Shown here: positions 1-9,750 of the stretch, piece after piece | How the letters are laid out: each line of letters begins with the position of its first letter | Position numbering within the stretch: the first letter of the stretch is position 1 | Source of the DNA: Apoderus coryli | Taxonomy: Eukaryota; Arthropoda; Insecta; Coleoptera; Attelabidae | Assembly (NCBI GenBank): GCA_911728435.2 | Contig: OU452200.1 | Span: 36,409,715-36,473,714, forward strand | Reading direction: 5' to 3' | Length of the DNA: 64,000 nucleotides | Program-made: the position numbers and the translations under genes | Notes under the pieces: model-generated | What the model was told of the DNA's origin: nothing | Databases searched by the model: none | What the model saw: only the letters and a program-made list of their open reading frames with translations

Positions 1-1770
1 ATACACATTCTTAATTGGCTTTTAAATGAACTTGGTGACAAGTCCAACAAATAATATACAGAATTCAGCAATTTAGGCGCCATACATGAAAATGAACCCT
101 CATATCTAGCGGTTCTGTGCTGGGGAATAGTGAAAGAATTAGTCCGTATATTCACATTGTGAACACTAGAACGCCTGTTCAATAGTCTATATAAGTAAGA
201 CGGCGATTCAGAATGATACAATTTATATAGCATCATAATGTAAAAAAATTTCAGTCTAGAACCGAGTCTAATCTCAGACAGTCTCTCATAGAATGGAGTT
301 ATATGTGCCCTATAAGGCACTTTACAGACATACCTAATGCAAGCATTCTGCACTCTTTGAATCTTGGCTTTATTATAATCTGTTAGAAAGCTATAATATA
401 CCTGAGAGCAGTAGTCAATGTTGGGATACACCAATGCTCTAACCAGAGAAAGCTTCGTCCTTTCATCCAAAACATCCTTAAGATGATACAATGACTTCAG
501 TCTATAAAACGCATTCTTATAAACATGGATGCAATGCTCATGAAATGACAGTCTGGTATCGAAAATAACACCCAAATTACGGGCCTCTCTCTTCCACTTC
601 GACGCTATTAATCTTTACACCGAAAGCAGTCTCAACAAGCTCAGTCGCACGCTCATTTCCAAAACACATTGCAATTGACTTTTTTGGATTAATTTTTAGT
701 CCATTGTCAAGGCACCATCCCGAAAACCCACACAGATCCTTGTCCATATCCCTCATCACTCTAGGCAAGTCACCCAGAGGGAATGACATATAAAACTGGA
801 TATCGTCCGCATACATATGGATACGACAGTGTTGAACCACGCTGCCTATGTCAAAAGTATACAAAGAAAACAGAAGAGGGCCCAATATGCTACCCTGAGG
901 GACACCACATGTTGTTTCTTTAAAGTCAGATAAATCTGAAGGACTAATTTTAACTCTCTGTTTTCTATGAACTAAGTAATTCCGAAACCATTCCATGCAT
1001 GTCTCGGTGAAACCAATATATTTCAACTTAGACAAGAGCAAATCAAAATTCACCAAGTCAAACGCCTTACTCTGGTCCAATAAAACAAGAACCGTGAGCT
1101 CTGAATTGTCCATTGCTCGTGCAATATCATCTACGACTTTTAGCAACGCAGTGTTAGTGCTATGCATCCTGCGAAATCCGGACTGAACTTCAGGCAATAA
1201 ATTATTCTCATTCAAAAACTGTTGCACTTGCCTGCTAACTATACGCTCAAAAACCTTGGAAAATGCGGGCAAAATGGATATTGGTCGAAGGTCACTGAAT
1301 GTAGACGGACGGGAAACCTTAGGCAGTGGTATAACATTAGCTGTCTTCCAACTTTCAGGAAACGTGCCACTCTCAAGAGACTTATTAAAAAAAAGGAAGC
1401 ACCATTCGGATCATTCTTATATTCACACCATCAATGCCATAAGACTCAGACCTGACTGAACGCACACTCTCAAAAACATCCTCATTTGATATCTCATGAA
1501 ACTCAAAACGAAGATGTTCCCCAAATGTAGTAGTGTTATAAAATTGTATATTATCATTGCTTACATTAATCGGTCCCGCGGCATTTAGAAAATAGTTATT
1601 TAAATCATCGGGCTTTCTTAATTCCTCAGGAATATGGGAAGTACCCTTGCCCTTCGAAGAAAAAACGCCCCACTGAGAAAACTTGCTCCAAAGTTTTTTT
1701 GAGTCTGATTTGAAACGCTGAATTGTTTGGGAAACATAAGCCTTCTTTTCAGCATTAATCGCGTAAATAT
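1..1770 (-). mobile_element. Truncated non-LTR retrotransposon (Jockey/CR1-type)
   Basis: Minus-strand translation across this stretch gives one continuous non-LTR polyprotein similarity, spread over at least three frames. It runs from a linker (WSKFSQWGVF near 1680) through the RT fingers and palm to the C-terminal region (VYPNIDYCSQVYYSFL near 400, KIQRVQNACIRYVCKVPY near 330). The window edge removes the last residues and any 3' tail. Frame breaks lie near 590, inside WKREARNLGV, and near 1390 at a T8 run. The high-coordinate end stops abruptly at about 1770, where mariner sequence begins. The C-terminal third closely resembles the LINE at 34851-35951, so both belong to one family. The clade name is inferred from motif style only. 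Confidence 0.85.
577..1272 (-). pseudogene. Reverse transcriptase palm domain of the LINE
   Basis: This is the open 231-codon part of the RT that copies element RNA into DNA. It shows QSGFRRMHST (RT motif 2), LLDQSKAFDLV (motif A, first catalytic aspartate), GVPQGSILGPLLFSLY (motif B) and MYADDIQFY (motif C, catalytic YADD). LKINPKKSIAMCFG follows. The listed first residue is a TTG codon; the same frame stays open upstream and reads ESWKTANVIPLPK, so this is an internal piece and not a true start. It ends at a frameshift, after which the C-terminal region continues in another frame. The catalytic residues survive but the protein is broken. Confidence 0.88.
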
Positions 1771-2749
1771 GGTGAATTCAATCGTGGTCGTAGTTCACCC
1801 TAAGACGAATTTCATGAAGGTCGTTCAAAATCAGTTGTTGTTCCGAAAACCATTGATGCTGTGCGCGAACTGATATTGCAAGATCGTCATGTGACCTATC
1901 AAGAGATTGAGACAACCTTAGGCATTAGTGGGACCAGCATACATTCAATATTGCATAAACATTTGCCTCTCAAAAAAATTTGTTCGTGTTGGGTCCCACA
2001 CAATTTGTCAATCGCTCAAAAAAAGGCTCGTGTCGATTGGTTGAAAGAAATGCTCAAAAAATTCGATCGCGTTGCTTCGAAACACGTCTATGACATCGTG
2101 ACAGGTGATGAATCGTGGAATTGCGCGTATGAGCCTGAAAGTAAACCGCAGTCGACTGTATTTGTGTTTCAAGATGAGCCAAATCCAACAAAAGTTGTTC
2201 GCGCACCAAGCACTTCCAAGCAAATGGTCGCCTTTTTTTTCGGAGAAACTGGACATGTCGCAACCGTGCCACTAGAATTACGCAGAACAGTCAATTCTAA
2301 GTGGTACATAACCATTGGTTTGCCAGTTGTCCTCCAGGAAATCAGGAAAACCAACCGCCGAAGACGGATCACTCTTCACCACGACAATGCAAGCTCTCAC
2401 ACAACGGCTCAAACAACTGCATTTTTGAGCGCCCAAAACATCGATTTGATGAGTCATCCGCCGTATAGTCCTGACTTGGCACCGAATGACTTCTTTTTAT
2501 TCCCGTACGTAAAAAACAAACTGAGAAGTCAACGTTTTTCGACACCTGAAGAAGCGGTTGCTACATTCAGAATGCATGTTTTGGAGATACCTCAATCAGA
2601 GTGGCAAAAGTGCTTCGACAATTGGTTCAAACGCATGCAAAAGTGTATAGATCTTCATGGGGAATATTTTGAAAAACAATAAAGTGATTTTCGATGATTA
2701 ATATTTGTTTTTGTTCTCTAATCCCGAAATATAAAAGGCAACCCTTGTA
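1770..2749 (+). mobile_element. 5'-truncated mariner transposon
   Basis: The mariner transposase is followed by a short 3' flank. That flank ends in a terminal-repeat-like tail, CCCGAAATATAAAAGGCAA then CCCTTGTA, at 2722-2749. The same tail recurs at 58586-58613. No matching 5' terminal repeat is present, because mariner similarity begins abruptly at about 1770 against LINE sequence. The 5' TIR and about 50-60 N-terminal codons are therefore missing. The subfamily (irritans, mauritiana and so on) is not assigned. Confidence 0.85.
1774..2682 (+). pseudogene. Mariner transposase, N-terminally truncated
   Basis: Mariner transposases cut and paste DNA at TA dinucleotides in the nucleus, using a D,D34D triad. 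Seen here: an HTH region (TYQEIETTLGISGTSIHSIL), the linker motif WVPHNL, the first aspartate in VTGDESW, the second in LHHDNASSHT, and the third in YSPDLAPNDFF. There are 34 residues between the second and third, as expected. The C-terminal end (FKRMQKCIDLHGEYF) is complete, ending at TAA 2680-2682. The frame is open from 1804. An in-frame TAA at 1801-1803 separates it from 5' similarity (EFNRGRSSP). About 295 codons remain of a usual ~345. The triad is intact, but the missing N-terminus and the stop make it non-functional. Confidence 0.9.
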
Positions 2750-2830
2750 CAAAATATGAGGCCATGTATGTTAATATATCAAGGGTTATAGCTTGTTAGA
2801 ATATAATAAAGTAATTTGATAAAGGGTTTT

Positions 2831-2898
2831 TGGCGTCATTGATAGAGTGTGCGCTTGACATGCGGAAGGTCCTGGGTTCGAATTCCAGCACTGGCAAT
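2831..2898 (+). repeat. tRNA-derived sequence (SINE head or tRNA pseudogene), copy 1
   Basis: The stretch has an A-box-like start (TGGCGTCATTGATAGAGTG). Its canonical T arm is CTGGG, TTCGAAT, TCCAG, with a B box GGTTCGAATTCC. The anticodon-arm equivalent (TGCGC, TTGACAT, GCGGA) would place GAC, a valine anticodon, but has a stem mismatch. The 5' and 3' acceptor strands do not pair, so it is not a functional tRNA. It ends in CTGGCAATA plus a T run. The same unit is at 16844-16908, which suggests a dispersed Pol III-derived repeat. Confidence 0.55.
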
Positions 2899-2899
2899 A

Positions 2900-3790
2900 T
2901 TTTTTTTAATAATTTTTAAATAAAGTAGTTGGTTTGTTACGTTAGTTGATTGGAAATATTGAAAATATTGCAATTATAATAATAATTATTATTAAAATTC
3001 GGTTACGTTAATATGCGCTGAAATATATTTTGACACACCCAAATTGTTTATTTTTGTAGATTTTTCTATTAAAATAGCAATTTCAAATTACTATACTTAA
3101 TTCAAACATTTGAAGGGGACCTATTGGTTTTAAAAGAGGGTACCAGAGCTCAACTGAGCCCCTCTTCGCACCCCATTCGATTTTATTACGGGAAAACGAA
3201 TTTTTAAAGCAAAAACCAAAAGAAAACTAGTACTAAGGAAAATATGGGCCTCGGTTGGATTCTACTATCAGCCTCCGACATTCAATCTATATCTTTACTG
3301 CCTAGTAAAACAAAATCCTAATACTTTCTGTAATTAACTGGTGCTGTTTAATGTAAAACGTGTGTAACAGTAAAACTCAAAACTTATAATGAAATTTGGA
3401 AATTGTTTCAGGAAGTGTCATCAATCATTTTGACGGACAGCCAAGAGATTTACCCTCAAAACGTAAGTGTATATTGTGTTTGTGCCTGTTAGTTTGTAGA
3501 ATTAATGCGATATTTAACATTTAATAGAACTTTTATACTGCCTATACAATAATTAGGACAATACACGAATGTTTGCAATCTATTTCCGTGAAGGACATTG
3601 TTTTCGCCGTTTCTGTTCATTATTATATTTGATTTTGTGTTACAGAGGAAATTAGTTTTCCAAATTGTATTTTGTGTATTATCCTTGAGCAACTTGCTTG
3701 AAGGATTCTCTATAATAAAATTTTGAGTATTTATCAAGGCCCGAGGAGTATTCGTTAAGATAATTTTTTACTGTGTAGATATCAAAAATT
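2900..3790. other. Unassigned AT-rich spacer
   Basis: No coding similarity, terminal repeat or RNA gene was recognised. The 82-codon minus-strand ORF at 3489-3737 is AT-rich with no familiar motif and is not called. Confidence 0.4.
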
Positions 3791-3793
3791 TTA

Positions 3794-3829
3794 TTGTCAT
3801 TCTGACGTTTAATAATTTTCAATACAAAA
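3794..3829. repeat. Direct repeat flanking the Crypton-type gene, copy 1
   Basis: TTGTCATTCTGACGTTTAAT, then AATTTTCAATACAAAA. It matches copy 2 at 4941 except for four substitutions and one 1-bp gap. The core GTCA-N3-TGAC is itself an inverted repeat. Confidence 0.7.
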
Positions 3830-3905
3830 TGTATTAGTTTTAATCAAACAAATATTATTCATTTTTATTTAAAACTACAGTTGTGAAAAGTACAATTGGT
3901 AAATG

Positions 3906-4929
3906 TTAAATTGGAAGAAGAGTTTGCTGAATATTCAAGTAAGGTTTAATTGAATTAGAGCTGCTATGTCGTTATTTTTATTAATTGCTGTTCAGGAATT
4001 CCTTTATTTGCTAAATGGCTAACTGCAATTGATCTGCTCGTATGATTGGATCTCTTTTTACACTTAGTGTCCAAGCCAATAGCTTGTGTGGATGATTTCG
4101 TCCACATATTAATTGTGTTCTTGCCTACCGGTATATTGTCAAACCATGTGTCACTTTCGGATTTCCAGAAACGATTTGGTATCAAGAATAGGCGACTGGA
4201 AGTAATATTTTTCCCCCTTTTGGACAATAATTTATGGAATAACCGAACAGGGCATGCACTTTCGTTTGCATTATTTGGAACACGCCACTTACTATTTGTA
4301 CAACTTTTCGATCCTCCTTGGCATGTTTTACTGAATATTGGATTGTATTCAATTCTGTTGGTTGGCGTTCTATCATTCTTTTTCTCAATCGTGAAATAAT
4401 CTATAAGGCAATCAGCTGGTTCCCCACCTCGCCGAGCTAACTCAACAGCTACAATATGGTAATTTTTTTTGTAAACCTTCTGGTGTAGATTCATCCCATA
4501 ATCCAATGATTCTAGCCAAATCACTTGAACTCAAATTTGCTGAACTGCATTTTCGTTCGTAATCTTTTACGTATTTCTTGGATCTCGCGCATTTTTGATT
4601 ATCACACTGGTAAACGGGTCGAATACAATTTTGAAGTCATTGAAGTATTTTTCCTGGAGTAGCCTACTCGTAGTATTCCAAATTGTTTTTATAGTTGCTT
4701 CTTTATATTCAGTTCTGTCAGCTTTTCTCATATTTACTGCATAATCTTTCAATATATTAGCCAAATTATGCAAACTCGTTTCAGCATTCAGTTCGTATTC
4801 TCTGGTCGCACAAAACTCGAGAAATATTTTCCATACATATTTTTTTGATTCGATTGTATTTTTTGGTATATTATTACATATAATATAATTAATTGCATCG
4901 TTAGATGCAATACCAAATCTTCGCGACAT
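3906..4929 (-). pseudogene. Crypton/DUF3504-type tyrosine recombinase
   Basis: The N-terminal core-binding-like part is open from the ATG at 4929 to 4567 (MSRRFGIASNDAINY, WKIFLEFCATREYEL, IKNARDPRNT). After a frame break around 4480-4567 (WDESTPEGLQ in another frame), the catalytic part is open from about 4460 to 3964: VAVELARRGGEPADC, then ACPVRLFHKLLSKRG, NRFWKS and KKRSNHTSRSIAVSHLANKG. The last carries the H-x-x-R of the family box. The frame stops at 3964-3966 just after LIKITT. The conserved tail HSSSNSIKPYLNIQQ continues in a shifted frame down to the TAA at 3906-3908. The probable nucleophile is the Tyr codon at 3939-3941, now out of frame. A decayed integrase-like protein of ~330 codons is the best reading. 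Assigning the nucleophile is inference. Confidence 0.8.
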
Positions 4930-4940
4930 TTTTAAACCAT

Positions 4941-4977
4941 TTGTCAGTTTGACGTTTAATTAATTTTTAATAAAAAA
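4941..4977. repeat. Direct repeat flanking the Crypton-type gene, copy 2
   Basis: TTGTCAGTTTGACGTTTAAT, then TAATTTTTAATAAAAAA. It lies in the 5' leader of the recombinase gene and pairs with the copy at 3794. Confidence 0.7.
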
Positions 4978-4979
4978 AA

Positions 4980-5920
4980 CACCAAACTGAAAACACCACA
5001 TGTAGGGTATTATCGCTGTAATCCAGAGGTGATTGGATGAAATTTGACACATGACTTAAAATTAAGTAATTTGATTGGTTTCTATATTTAGTAAAAAATT
5101 ATCGGGAAAATTTTGAGGCAACACAACAGATTTTTTTTGTTCCCGAACTTGAGACAAAAAATGGGTTGACAACAATTTTCATCATCTCAAGAAGGGGTCG
5201 AAATGATGTTTCTGAGTTACAAAAATGTTGTTCTTAAAACATAAAGTTGACCCTTACCGTAAGTCTTAATATTTAATTTATCCGCACTTTCTGTAAAACT
5301 CCTCGTAATTGAGTTATAAAATGTCACTATAAATGAAAATCGGAAACTGGGAATATATAATTATTGTAAAAGGGTTCTTTTTGCATGTCGCTGGCAATCC
5401 TCGTGTGAATCTGAACAGCGCAAAGTAAAAAAGAGGAAAACAGAGAAAATAAATTGACGATGATGAATAAAATATTTAAATTGATCCTGACTAGCACAGA
5501 TTAAAGTGAATTTTTCATTAAAGGAGACTTTTAATTTCAATCTGTGCTATAGAACTACACTACTAGTCGTAGGTACCTACTAGGTATACCTACATATTAG
5601 ATGTCGTTTGCATAAAATTCGCCACTTTAAAATTTATTCAACCAGCGAGCGGTATAGCTACCGGGTATATCCAAATTATACAGGGGAATCCATAAATAAT
5701 ACGCAAATACGTTAACTTTTGGTTGGGACTCACGAACAGAGGTGTAACCAGGGTGTGGCTTATTATTTAATTATTATATTCAATAATTAAATTTCAAGGT
5801 CTCTCGTGTTGTTATACTCATATAATATCAGTCCCTTTTTCTATAGGGTACCTAAGGGTTGTTGCGTGTACAGGAGGTAGGAAAATTAACACTTTTCCGG
5901 ACCACTATGAAATTTTGTAT
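4980..5920. other. Unassigned spacer
   Basis: Mostly AT-rich sequence with TAGGTACCTACTAGG-type simple sequence near 5570-5595. No gene, RNA or paired termini recognised. Confidence 0.4.
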
Positions 5921-5923
5921 ATA

Positions 5924-6480
5924 CAGGGTGATTTATTAGTGCGTCGAAGTTCGAAAGACCAAAAATTTTACGCAAAACAAAGCAGCCAATGTGTAGACAG
6001 TCAGAAAGTACGTATTTTAAAATTATTGATATTTGTACAGGGTTGCTCATCTCATCATGGTGAACCAAACTTACGTTTTTTTAAATGGAAAGCCCTATTT
6101 ATTATTCCACAATTTCATTGGTTTAAGCTCGACATTAATCATACCGAAATTTTAGAAAATTATACAGAGTGGTTCAAAAGTTACCACTAGTATTATATGC
6201 AAAACATGGCGAATTCTAAGGCTTCTGTACTGGAACTGAAATAATTTAAACTCTTGCTTCTTACGGGCATAGCTTTTTGATAGTTACCAACTTTTAGAAA
6301 AAGATAATTGTTAGTATATAGTGCAAAACCTGTATACAGGGTGAGTCCAAACTCAAATTTGCGTTTTACTCGAATTTTCCAAATGAGACACCCTGTATAT
6401 AATATCAAAAACTGAAAGGAAAATCGATAAGCTTTTATTCTTATATAGCCTTTCTTATACATAAAGCTATTAGTTTTTAC
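5924..6480 (+). repeat. Left long terminal inverted repeat
   Basis: It is inverted relative to the right arm over its whole length. Shared landmarks: GTGCGTCGAAGTTCGA, GCTCATCTCATCATGGTGAA, CAAAAAGCTATGCCCGTAAG (complement) and GCCTTTCTTATA. Internal CAGGGTG/CACCCTG motifs recur near 6057, 6336 and 6391. Confidence 0.8.
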
Positions 6481-6491
6481 GATATTTTCAA

Positions 6492-6872
6492 TTATGAAAT
6501 GTGGCTTCATCTCCAAACAACACAAAGTCAAAAAAATCTACCTGGTTGTGAATTTGTTGTTTCGCCCATTGGGAGAACATAATTCGCCGGAGATAGTCAT
6601 CGTCATTTTGTTTTGATGTAGAATTCTTTTGACTGAGCTTTGGCTTACCGATTGTTCCCGAGCAATTTCACGCGTGCTGATATGTGGATTTTTTACCACT
6701 TTTAACATTATATTAAAATTAATTTTGCATCATTCAAAACAGTTTTGGTCCTAATGATCCCGTGTTTCCAAAACGATTCATTAAGTAACCTTTTCAATGT
6801 TATCTTTTCTGGTTGCCTTCGAGTAGGATATCTTTCTTGGTAAATTCTTTGCGCAAGTAAAACATTTTGCAT
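6492..6872 (-). pseudogene. Transposase N-terminal half (HTH plus first catalytic D)
   Basis: Translated from ATG 6872 on the minus strand, the fragment begins MQNVLLAQRIYQERYPTRR and continues KHGIIRTKTVLNDAK. Then, across a frame change, it reads PHISTREIAREQSVSQSSV (a paired HTH) and, across another, FSQWAKQQIH and DFVLFGDEATFHN, with the first catalytic aspartate in DEATF. It stops there; no second D or E follows. The same fragment is present on the plus strand at 54483-54860, so the truncation predates the split of the two copies. The family matches the insect Tc1/mariner-like transposases also seen in pieces at 9.9, 11.2 and 13.1 kb. Confidence 0.75.
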
Positions 6873-7331
6873 ACATTCTCCCTATATTCAAATCATATCT
6901 ATTAACTCATTTTTGGGAAAAATTCATTTCAACCAAAATTTAATTTAGTAATTATTAATAAACTAATTGTTATAGGTAGGTACTTAATAGAATACACTTT
7001 TGTAATAAATAGCTAATGATTAAATGTCACTGTCATTCGATCAAATCCTTGTTGATTTATTTGATAAATATTGCAATTATTATACCGGTTTTGATTACGA
7101 TTATGATAAATAAATAACTCTTAAAATATAGGTTGAATTTGAAAAACATTATTTTGGTTACTTAGTGTAATGTTTTCAATAACAAATATCAAAAAAATGA
7201 AATTAGGTATACCTATGCAAAATGATTTTGTTTAAATGAAAATATCTTAAAAACTAATAGCTTTAGGTATATATAAGAAAGGCTATATAAGAATAAAAGC
7301 TTATCAACTTTCCTTTCAGTTTTTGATATTA

Positions 7332-8190
7332 AACATTAGTTCTGCGTCATTTTAATTTCTGTGATGTTTATAGCTCTTGCCTGTTGGCTGTGAATGTGAA
7401 TCGTATTCAACGGGTGCAGAAGTCGTGTCTGCGTTACATCTATGGTATCAGAAAATATGAGCCGATAAGTTACAAACTTGCATGCACCAAATGGCTCTCA
7501 ATGCAAAACAGAAGGTTTCTACACTCAGCAGTGTTATATAACTCCATTCTGACGAAAAGAGAGCCTCAATATTTGTATAACAAAATCACATTTCGATCTG
7601 ATATTCATAATTTGAATGTTAGATTTAGAAATCATTTGTCACCTCCAAGCCACAGAACTGTGGTCTTTGAGCGATCGTTTTCCTTTCAAGTTTACACCAT
7701 CTACAATAACATCCCCAATGACCTGAAATATCTGAATACTGGCACATTCAAAAAAAAACTTCGCTATCGATTGTTGAATCCACATTAACATTAACACTTT
7801 ACCTATTACTCGTTGATCGTTTAAAGCTTTTGTTTGTTATTATTTTAATTTTGTTTTTTTTTCTTTCTTTTTCATATTCTTATATTGCTGTTATGTTGTT
7901 CACATTTTGTGTTATTTTTTATTTGATGACTTTTTTTTTTGTACATTGAAATTCTGGTTTATTTTTTTTTTGTAGTGTAGATTAGTTAGGGATTATGGTT
8001 AAGGCGTATATGTATGATGGGGTATTATTTACTTATATTATTTAACTGTTAATTTAGGGTTAGATTTTAATATCAGTTTTTACTGCCATCTAACCCCTTT
8101 TGTAGTTCTGTTACTGTATTGTATTATATCTGGAATTGTTTTTTTTTTTGTATTTTGAACTGCAAATAAACTGATAATTATTATTATTAT
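7332..8190 (+). mobile_element. 5'-truncated LINE inserted in the right TIR
   Basis: The insertion is bounded by resumption of the TIR on both sides. It contains the C-terminal end of a non-LTR polyprotein, a ~370-bp 3' UTR rich in T runs, AATAAA-like sequence (GCAAATAAACTG at 8162), and an ATT-repeat tail ending at 8190. It is a short 5'-truncated copy typical of target-primed insertion. No clean target duplication was seen. Confidence 0.85.
7333..7788 (+). pseudogene. LINE polyprotein C-terminal fragment
   Basis: The frame is open from the insertion boundary. It begins TLVLRHFNFCDVYSSCLL, then NRIQRVQKSCLRYIYGIRK, QYLYNKITFRSDIHNLN, and a C-terminal KKLRYRLLNPH before TAA. This is the thumb and downstream region of a Jockey/CR1-type RT protein; no catalytic motif is included because of 5' truncation. 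It closely parallels the fragment at 33718-34171, so both come from one LINE family. The fragment itself has no internal stop. Confidence 0.85.
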
Positions 8191-8788
8191 GCACAGAGTG
8201 TCTTATTTGGAAAATTCGAGTAAAATGCAAATTTGAGTTTGGACTCACCTTGTATACAGGTTTTGCACTATATACTAACAATTATCTTTTTCTAAAAGTT
8301 GGTAACTATCAAAAAGCTATGCCCGTAAGAAGCAGAGTTTAAATTATTTCAGTTCCAGTACATAAGCCTTAGAATTCGCCAAATTTTGCATATGATACTA
8401 GTGGTAACTTTTGAACTACTCTGTGTAATTTTCTAAAATTTGGGTATGACTAATTTCAAGTGTAAACCAATGAAATTGTGGAATAATAAACAGGGCTTTC
8501 CATTTAAAAAAACGTAAGTTTGGTTCACCATGATGAGATGAGCCACCCTGTACAAATATCAATAATTTTATAATACGTACTTTATGACTGCATACACACT
8601 CGCTGCTTAGTTTTGAGTGAAATTTTTGGTCTTTGAGGTAATATCGAACTTCGACGCACTAATAACTCACCCTCTATATACAAGGTGTTTCTAAAAAAGC
8701 TGGCCAAAATTTGTGAGCAAATTGGGAACATCTAATCATGAAAAAAACCTAAATTTAATTTTTCAAAAAGTCCTTATTTACAAAGATA

Positions 8789-9094
8789 CAGGGTGTTAAA
8801 GATGACTGCCTGAGGACGATTTTTTTGTTGAGAGGCAAATTCCTGCAAAATCGTTCACTTTAGACCCATAAAAAGTTACTATTATTACTTTTTTAAGCAA
8901 AAATGAAGCGGGAATTAAAAAAAATTAAAAATATATATTTATTCCAGTGGCGTAAAAAATAGAGGGATAAAAAGTGTCACTAACTCTTATACAAAAGATT
9001 GTGTATGACATTTTTACTAAATTTGAAAAAAATAATTAAAGGAGTTTTTGAATTAAGGCAAATTATCTATTTTAAGTTAGTACTTGACACCCTG
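8789..9094. mobile_element. CAGGGTG-ended MITE with TA flanks
   Basis: TA-CAGGGTGTTAAA at 8787 and TTGACACCCTG-TA at 9096 form a ~12-bp imperfect TIR around 306 bp of AT-rich non-coding sequence. The termini match those of the larger Tc1/mariner-like elements here. Short TIRs make this tentative. Confidence 0.5.
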
Positions 9095-9096
9095 TA

Positions 9097-9715
9097 TCTA
9101 GACAACCAAGCCCTTTAAGGGTATAATGTCCCTATATCAAAATACATGAATTAGCGCCAGCTTTCTGTGGTAGAACATTGTCGGTCTATATAATAAATAA
9201 ATAATTTAGGTACATTATTTTTTAGTCTATATTGACAAGAAAAACTTATTTTTATTCATTGTATTTTCAGCTTCAACTCCTATTGCTCTTTAATTCCTGT
9301 AAAAACTACAAATATACACAAAAAATAACAAAACTAAAGCTCTTTCTACTTGATTAAAGTGGACAAAAGCAAAGTAACGTGAAATAAATAATAAGAGCAT
9401 GGATGAAAAAACCAAGTAGTCCCTCCAATCGAACTCTATGTTTCCGCTAAACCTAACTCCTTGATGTCTTTCTTTTCCCATTCTTAGCGTTTCTCCTTGA
9501 GGTGGATGTAGAGAAAATAAGACAAAAATGTAACGGAAATGAACAAGAAAATAACAAAAAAAAAAGCAAACTTTAAGCATGTCGCTTTTGTGATAATTGG
9601 CGAAGAAAACAACCAAAAAATTGTTAATCTTGGGAAAAAAAGTAAATAGGTATTCGAACTCCGGAATTTATCACAAGAATAATAGAGTAAGTATCTAATA
9701 ATGGAGTAAGGAAAA
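9097..9715. other. Spacer with an unassigned minus-strand ORF (9290-9616)
   Basis: The 108-codon ORF at 9290-9616 contains FDWRDYLVFSSMLLLF. This loosely resembles the first membrane helix of SLC5 sodium-solute symporters, but the flanking residues do not. No splice-consistent continuation was established. I do not call a gene. Confidence 0.25.
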
Positions 9716-9750
9716 TATTATTTCGACTTATTTACCTAATCCAAGTAATA

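Larger units (their letters stand above)
3794..4977 (-). mobile_element. Crypton-type tyrosine-recombinase transposon, decayed
   Basis: A minus-strand tyrosine recombinase gene is bracketed by two near-identical direct repeats (3794-3829 and 4941-4977). One lies in its 5' leader, 12-50 bp before the ATG, and the other about 80-110 bp past its stop. Cryptons are DNA transposons that move with a tyrosine recombinase and lack long terminal inverted repeats; none are seen here. The ~1.18-kb extent is inferred from the repeats. A captured or domesticated DUF3504-type gene is the alternative, but the frame breaks argue against a working gene. Confidence 0.65.
5924..8674. mobile_element. Long-TIR Tc1/mariner-related element, split by a LINE
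   Basis: The left end reads TA-CAGGGTGATTTATTAGTG. The right end, reverse-complemented, reads GGGTGAGTTATTAGTG beside TA at 8675. The inverted arms are about 550 bp (5924 to ~6480, and ~7250 to 8674 after removing the LINE at 7332-8190). The centre carries a 5' fragment of an HTH transposase on the minus strand. TA flanks, a CAGGGTG terminus and this transposase type fit the Tc1/mariner (IS630) superfamily; arms this long give it a fold-back form. A second, rearranged member lies at ~51995-55135. It is non-autonomous, because the second half of the DDE domain is absent. Confidence 0.8.
7250..8674 (-). repeat. Right long terminal inverted repeat, interrupted
   Basis: Sequence 7250-7331 and 8191-8674 is the inverted complement of 5924-6480. 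The arm breaks after TTTTGATATT and resumes at ACAGAGTGTCTTATTTGG. The last base of the terminal CACCCTG is changed (CACCCTC). Confidence 0.8.

Noticed and set aside
2831..2898. Functional tRNA-Val(GAC)
   Set aside because: Acceptor strands do not pair and the anticodon stem has a mismatch.
4046..4399. 117-codon plus-strand ORF
   Set aside because: It is the reverse shadow of the tyrosine recombinase gene.
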